64,000 nt of DNA from Prauserella marina (GTDB lineage: Bacteria; Actinomycetota; Actinomycetes; Mycobacteriales; Pseudonocardiaceae), in assembly GCF_002240355.1 (NCBI RefSeq), contig NZ_CP016353.1, forward strand, positions 6,177,001 through 6,241,000, given 5' to 3'. Position 1 is the first letter of the stretch; each line of letters opens with the position of its first letter. Positions 61,047 to 64,000 of this stretch are shown one piece after another. The notes under the pieces were generated by a model that did no database searches, was not told the DNA's origin, and worked only from the letters and a program-made list of their open reading frames with translations. The position numbers and the translations under genes are program-made.

Positions 61047-61769
61047 ATGGCGACTGACCGGCATCTCACCTGGGAGGGCTGCTTCAACGTCCGCGACCTC
61101 GGAGGGTTGCCCACCGCCAGCGGGAAGCTGACCCTTCGCGGCTCGATCGTGCGCGGCGACGCGCCCGACCACCTCACCGCCCGCGGCTGGAAGTCGCTGT
61201 GGACCTACGGCATTCGCACGATCATCGACCTTCGTGGCGAAGAGGAACGAGATTCCGCTTCGGCTGACCGGCCCTCGGAGCTGACGACGATACGGATCCC
61301 GCTGGACGACCACGACGACACCGAATTCTGGGTCCGGTGGAGCAACGGCCTCGACTGCACACCGTTGTACTACAAAGCCTTCATCGATCGCTTCCCTTCC
61401 ACGGTGGTCGGCGTATTGGGCACGATCGCGGACACGACAAGCGGCAGCGTACTCGTTCATTGCGCCGGTGGCCGCGACCGAACCGGTCTCGTCGCCTTGC
61501 TACTGCTCGCCATCGCCGGCGCCTCGCCGGAAACCATCGCCGCGGACTACGCACTCAGCGCCCAACGGCTTGCTCCACTGTGGAGACGACTCGGCTTCGG
61601 CGATCAGAACAGCAAGATCGCCGCCCTCCTCACCACAGAGGGAAGTTCCGTCGAACAATCAGTCCACAATGCACTGTCCGATCTCGATGTCGAATCCTTC
61701 CTTCTCGGCAACGGGTTGAGCGAGACCCGGCTCTGTTCGCTGAAAGCCCGGCTACTTGGTGCTAATTGA
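61047..61769 (+). CDS. Tyrosine/serine phosphatase (PTPB-like)
   Basis: 240 residues, ATG 61047. PTP active site HCAGGRDRTG with nucleophile Cys139 and Arg145. N-terminal part: NVRDLGGLPTASGKLTLRGSIVRGDAPDHLT is typical of the PTPB family of lipid/protein phosphatases, with IIDLRGEEE as general acid region. It overlaps the convergent transporter by 8 bp at the 3' end. No signal peptide. Confidence 0.9.
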   Translation: MATDRHLTWEGCFNVRDLGGLPTASGKLTLRGSIVRGDAPDHLTARGWKSLWTYGIRTIIDLRGEEERDSASADRPSELTTIRIPLDDHDDTEFWVRWSNGLDCTPLYYKAFIDRFPSTVVGVLGTIADTTSGSVLVHCAGGRDRTGLVALLLLAIAGASPETIAADYALSAQRLAPLWRRLGFGDQNSKIAALLTTEGSSVEQSVHNALSDLDVESFLLGNGLSETRLCSLKARLLGAN

Positions 61770-63372
61770 GGCCGGCGACCGCCACCATGAGCGGGATCAT
61801 CGCCATGATCAGGATCGCCCCCGCGACATCAAAGACCACCCCTGACCTGATCATCTTCGTGATCGGCACCGCGCCCGAGCCGTAGACGATCGCGTTCTGC
61901 GGCGTGGAAACCGGCAGCATGAACCCGAACGACGCCGCGAACGTCGCCGCGAGGGCGGGCACGAACGGATCGAGACCGGACGCGACGGCGATCGGAATGA
62001 CGATCGGTACGACAACCGCCGCTGAGGCCGTATTGGATGTCGTTTCCGAAACGACGATGGCCAGCAGCACGGCGAATACGACAAGCGCGAACGAACTGGT
62101 CAACCCGAAGGTGCTCGCGAGCCCCGTGCCGACCCGTTGCGCGAGTTCGGTGCTGCTCAACAGCGAACCGAAAATGATGCCCGTTCCGAACAGCAGCACC
62201 GTACCCCAGTCGATGCGGGCGGCCTCCGACCACGTCAGCGTGAACTTCCGCTGCTTCCAGTTGGTGGGCAACGCGAAGAGCAGCGCCGCACCGATTACCG
62301 CGACGATGCCCTCGTCGAGCCGGTTGCTGATCGTCTCGTACGCCGAAGAGTCGTCACCGGCGACCAACGCGACGATGCCGGGCGTCACCCACAACATCAC
62401 GGTCACCGTGAACGCGATCAGAGTGTTCCACTCGGCCCTCGAAAGCTTGCCGAGTTTTTCCCTTTCCTGCGCTACGTATTCTTCGATCCCGGTCAGCTTC
62501 TTGATCTCCGGCTTGTTCAACAGGATGAGCACGGCCACGAGAACAACGAACATCAACGCACAGATGGGTAGCGCGGCGATCGTCCACTCCAGGAACGAAA
62601 TCCGCTGCCCCGTCGCGTCCTCGATCAGTTCCCTTCCGATGAGGTTCGGCGGGGAACCGATGGGCGTCAGCAGGCCGCCCACGCTGGCGCCGTAGGCGAG
62701 GACAAGCATCAGCGCGATGCCCACACGCAGCCGGAGCGGATCGAAAGCCTCTTTGTCGGGCGACTGCCTCTTGACCAGCTCGGCGATGACCGACAGAAGG
62801 CCAACAGCTGTCGGCAACAACATGGCGACCGTCGCGGTGTTCGAGATGAACGCCGAGATCACCAGGGTGACGAAACCCAGCGCGCCGATGACCCGCCACG
62901 TGCTGCGGCCTACGCCGGGAAAGCTCAATATGCGAAACGCGAACCGTCGCGCCAACCCGTGGCGCAGCATTGCCTGCGCGAGGATGAACGCTCCAATGAA
63001 GACGAACACGGTCGACGACCCGAAGGGCGCGAGTACGTCATCGGCGGGAAGCACTCCGAGCACGACGATCGCCGCCACACCGATGAGCCCGCCGATGGGA
63101 ATGGGCACCGGCTCGCACACCCACAACACAACCACGCCCAGCAAGACGGCGGCCAGCTTGTGCTGCGCGGAGTCAAGCCCCGAGGGCAACAACAGGAAGA
63201 CGATGGTCACCAACGGTGCGAGCACGAAACCGACCGTGCGGCGCGCTCGCTCGAACCGTTCCTCCGCCGGCGAGAGTTTCTGCTCGGCCAGCCCTCTGTA
63301 CGTACTACCCGAGAGCAGGGCCGCCGTGACGGACTGCGTGCGCGGGCTTTCGGTCTCGTCGCTCTGCCCCAT
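61762..63372 (-). CDS. DASS-family (SLC13) carboxylate:Na+ symporter
   Basis: 536 residues, ATG 63372. About 11-13 helices and the two SNT signatures, ISNTATVAMLLPTAVGLL and SETTSNTASAAVVVPIVIPIA, that form the sodium/substrate site of DASS transporters; SPPNLIGRELIED adds the conserved loop. Probably moves di- or tricarboxylates or sulfate. It is unlike the NhaD-type gene at 13802 in both motif and helix order. Single gene. Confidence 0.92.
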   Translation of the reverse strand: MGQSDETESPRTQSVTAALLSGSTYRGLAEQKLSPAEERFERARRTVGFVLAPLVTIVFLLLPSGLDSAQHKLAAVLLGVVVLWVCEPVPIPIGGLIGVAAIVVLGVLPADDVLAPFGSSTVFVFIGAFILAQAMLRHGLARRFAFRILSFPGVGRSTWRVIGALGFVTLVISAFISNTATVAMLLPTAVGLLSVIAELVKRQSPDKEAFDPLRLRVGIALMLVLAYGASVGGLLTPIGSPPNLIGRELIEDATGQRISFLEWTIAALPICALMFVVLVAVLILLNKPEIKKLTGIEEYVAQEREKLGKLSRAEWNTLIAFTVTVMLWVTPGIVALVAGDDSSAYETISNRLDEGIVAVIGAALLFALPTNWKQRKFTLTWSEAARIDWGTVLLFGTGIIFGSLLSSTELAQRVGTGLASTFGLTSSFALVVFAVLLAIVVSETTSNTASAAVVVPIVIPIAVASGLDPFVPALAATFAASFGFMLPVSTPQNAIVYGSGAVPITKMIRSGVVFDVAGAILIMAMIPLMVAVAGLN

Positions 63373-63418
63373 AGCGGGACCCTAGCGAACTAGTGATCCA
63401 AATCACTAGCCCTTTCGT

Positions 63419-64000
63419 CTATTGCGATTCCGCCGATGGCATGAGAGCGAGCTGATCAGCGTGGAATTCACCCCGGCGGGGTGGCGGGAGCCACGCCTCC
63501 GGCCTCGAACTCTTTTGCCTGCCCAGTTCGACCAGATTCAACGCGGCGGCAAAGTTCGCCCCATAGGTGTCCGGCTTGGTGATCCGCATCAGGCGCAGGT
63601 CATCCGGCTCGACGCCGAGGCCGATGACGACGACGTAAGTCTCACTGAGCGCATCGGTGAACCCGGCCCACGCGCCCGCGAACCGCCACATCCTCGCCGG
63701 TACCGGTTTGCCGTCGACCTGCCAAAAGGTTCTCGGCCAGTGCTCGTACCTGTTCGCCTGCTTCTCGGCATGCTCGACGAGCGACTCGATCAGCCCGTCG
63801 GGCCTCGGCACCGATCCGTCTGGCAGTGTCAGGTTGACCAGGCCGAATGCCGCGCTGAACGCCACTTTCGCCAACGGGTCGCCGCCGTTGGGACACATGG
63901 TTTCCTCGTAGCGCCGCTTCGGGAGACTGCCGACTCTTACCCCGTTGTCGGAGTCGTACTCGCGGTGGCCAAGCCACAGTGCCCACGATGGTGTTCCGGG
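63419..64000 (-). CDS. Hypothetical protein (N-terminus beyond the window edge)
   Basis: The frame is open from the right edge to the stop at 63419, giving 193 visible residues. Although an ATG exists at 63898, the reading frame before it is also coding-like (WALWLGHREYDSDNGVRVGSLPKRRYEETMC), so the gene very likely starts outside. Later text: KVAFSAAFGLVNLTLPDGSVPRPDGLIESLVEHAEKQANRYEHWPRTFWQVDGKPVPARMWRFAGAWAGFTDALSETYVVVIGLG. I do not recognise a family. It may be a small globular protein of phage or actinomycete origin. Confidence 0.7.
   Translation of the reverse strand, partial: PGTPSWALWLGHREYDSDNGVRVGSLPKRRYEETMCPNGGDPLAKVAFSAAFGLVNLTLPDGSVPRPDGLIESLVEHAEKQANRYEHWPRTFWQVDGKPVPARMWRFAGAWAGFTDALSETYVVVIGLGVEPDDLRLMRITKPDTYGANFAAALNLVELGRQKSSRPEAWLPPPRRGEFHADQLALMPSAESQ

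Overview
The window is 64 kb of GC-rich DNA from an actinomycete chromosome. It most resembles the family Pseudonocardiaceae (Amycolatopsis, Saccharomonospora, Prauserella and relatives), although the genus is inferred. Three things point there. The order radA, lpqE, carD, ispD, ispF, cysS, rRNA 2'-O-methyltransferase is the one known from Mycobacterium tuberculosis and other Actinobacteria. GTG and TTG starts, and start/stop overlaps of four bases, are frequent. Regulators are of typical actinomycete families.

Layout. 1-2120: DUF445 membrane protein (cut by the left edge), Abi-alpha protein and two overlapping small zinc-ribbon genes. 2795-4913: a quinone-stress-type module (glyoxalase-fold dioxygenase, esterase, divergent MarR regulator). 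4956-5313: an inverted pair of 21-bp repeat arrays. 5325-12154: a small membrane protein, an MMPL exporter and two NarL-type two-component systems. 12249-15088: SPFH protein with a KhtT-like tail, CBS protein and NhaD/ArsB-type transporter, probably one ion-homeostasis operon. 15093-23407: phenylacetate catabolism, with paaZABCDE on the minus strand, paaI-paaK and a TetR (PaaR-type) regulator on the plus strand, and two PaaR-like operators between them.

23462-31437 is the most interesting part: an iron-box palindrome followed by six tightly coupled genes (sbnA, sbnB, three IucA/IucC synthetases, an sbnH-type decarboxylase). This is a staphyloferrin-B-like NIS siderophore pathway lacking a local exporter and a local citrate synthase. 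A 170-bp TIR element (MITE-like) sits exactly in the overlapping stop codons of the last siderophore gene and its convergent neighbour.

32530-44506 carries a split LigD (phosphoesterase-ligase plus polymerase), dienelactone hydrolase, a GAF/PP2C/HATPase phosphatase with a STAS partner, a PaaX-family regulator, two more 21-bp repeat loci, an ECF sigma factor with a C-terminal SnoaL-like domain, a secreted sialidase and an amidohydrolase. 44669-45789 holds a type I-E CRISPR array without cas genes, relic repeats and a coiled-coil gene. tRNA-Thr, a ThrE-type exporter and a trehalose module (otsA, otsB-GH15 fusion) follow. 51723-58675 is the conserved radA/lpqE/carD/ispDF/cysS/rlmB block. The end holds an MBOAT acyltransferase, a GNAT, a tyrosine phosphatase, a DASS-type carboxylate transporter and a hypothetical gene cut by the right edge.

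Starts were chosen by eye from ribosome-binding sites, overlaps and family length. Family names come from recognising motifs; no database search was run.
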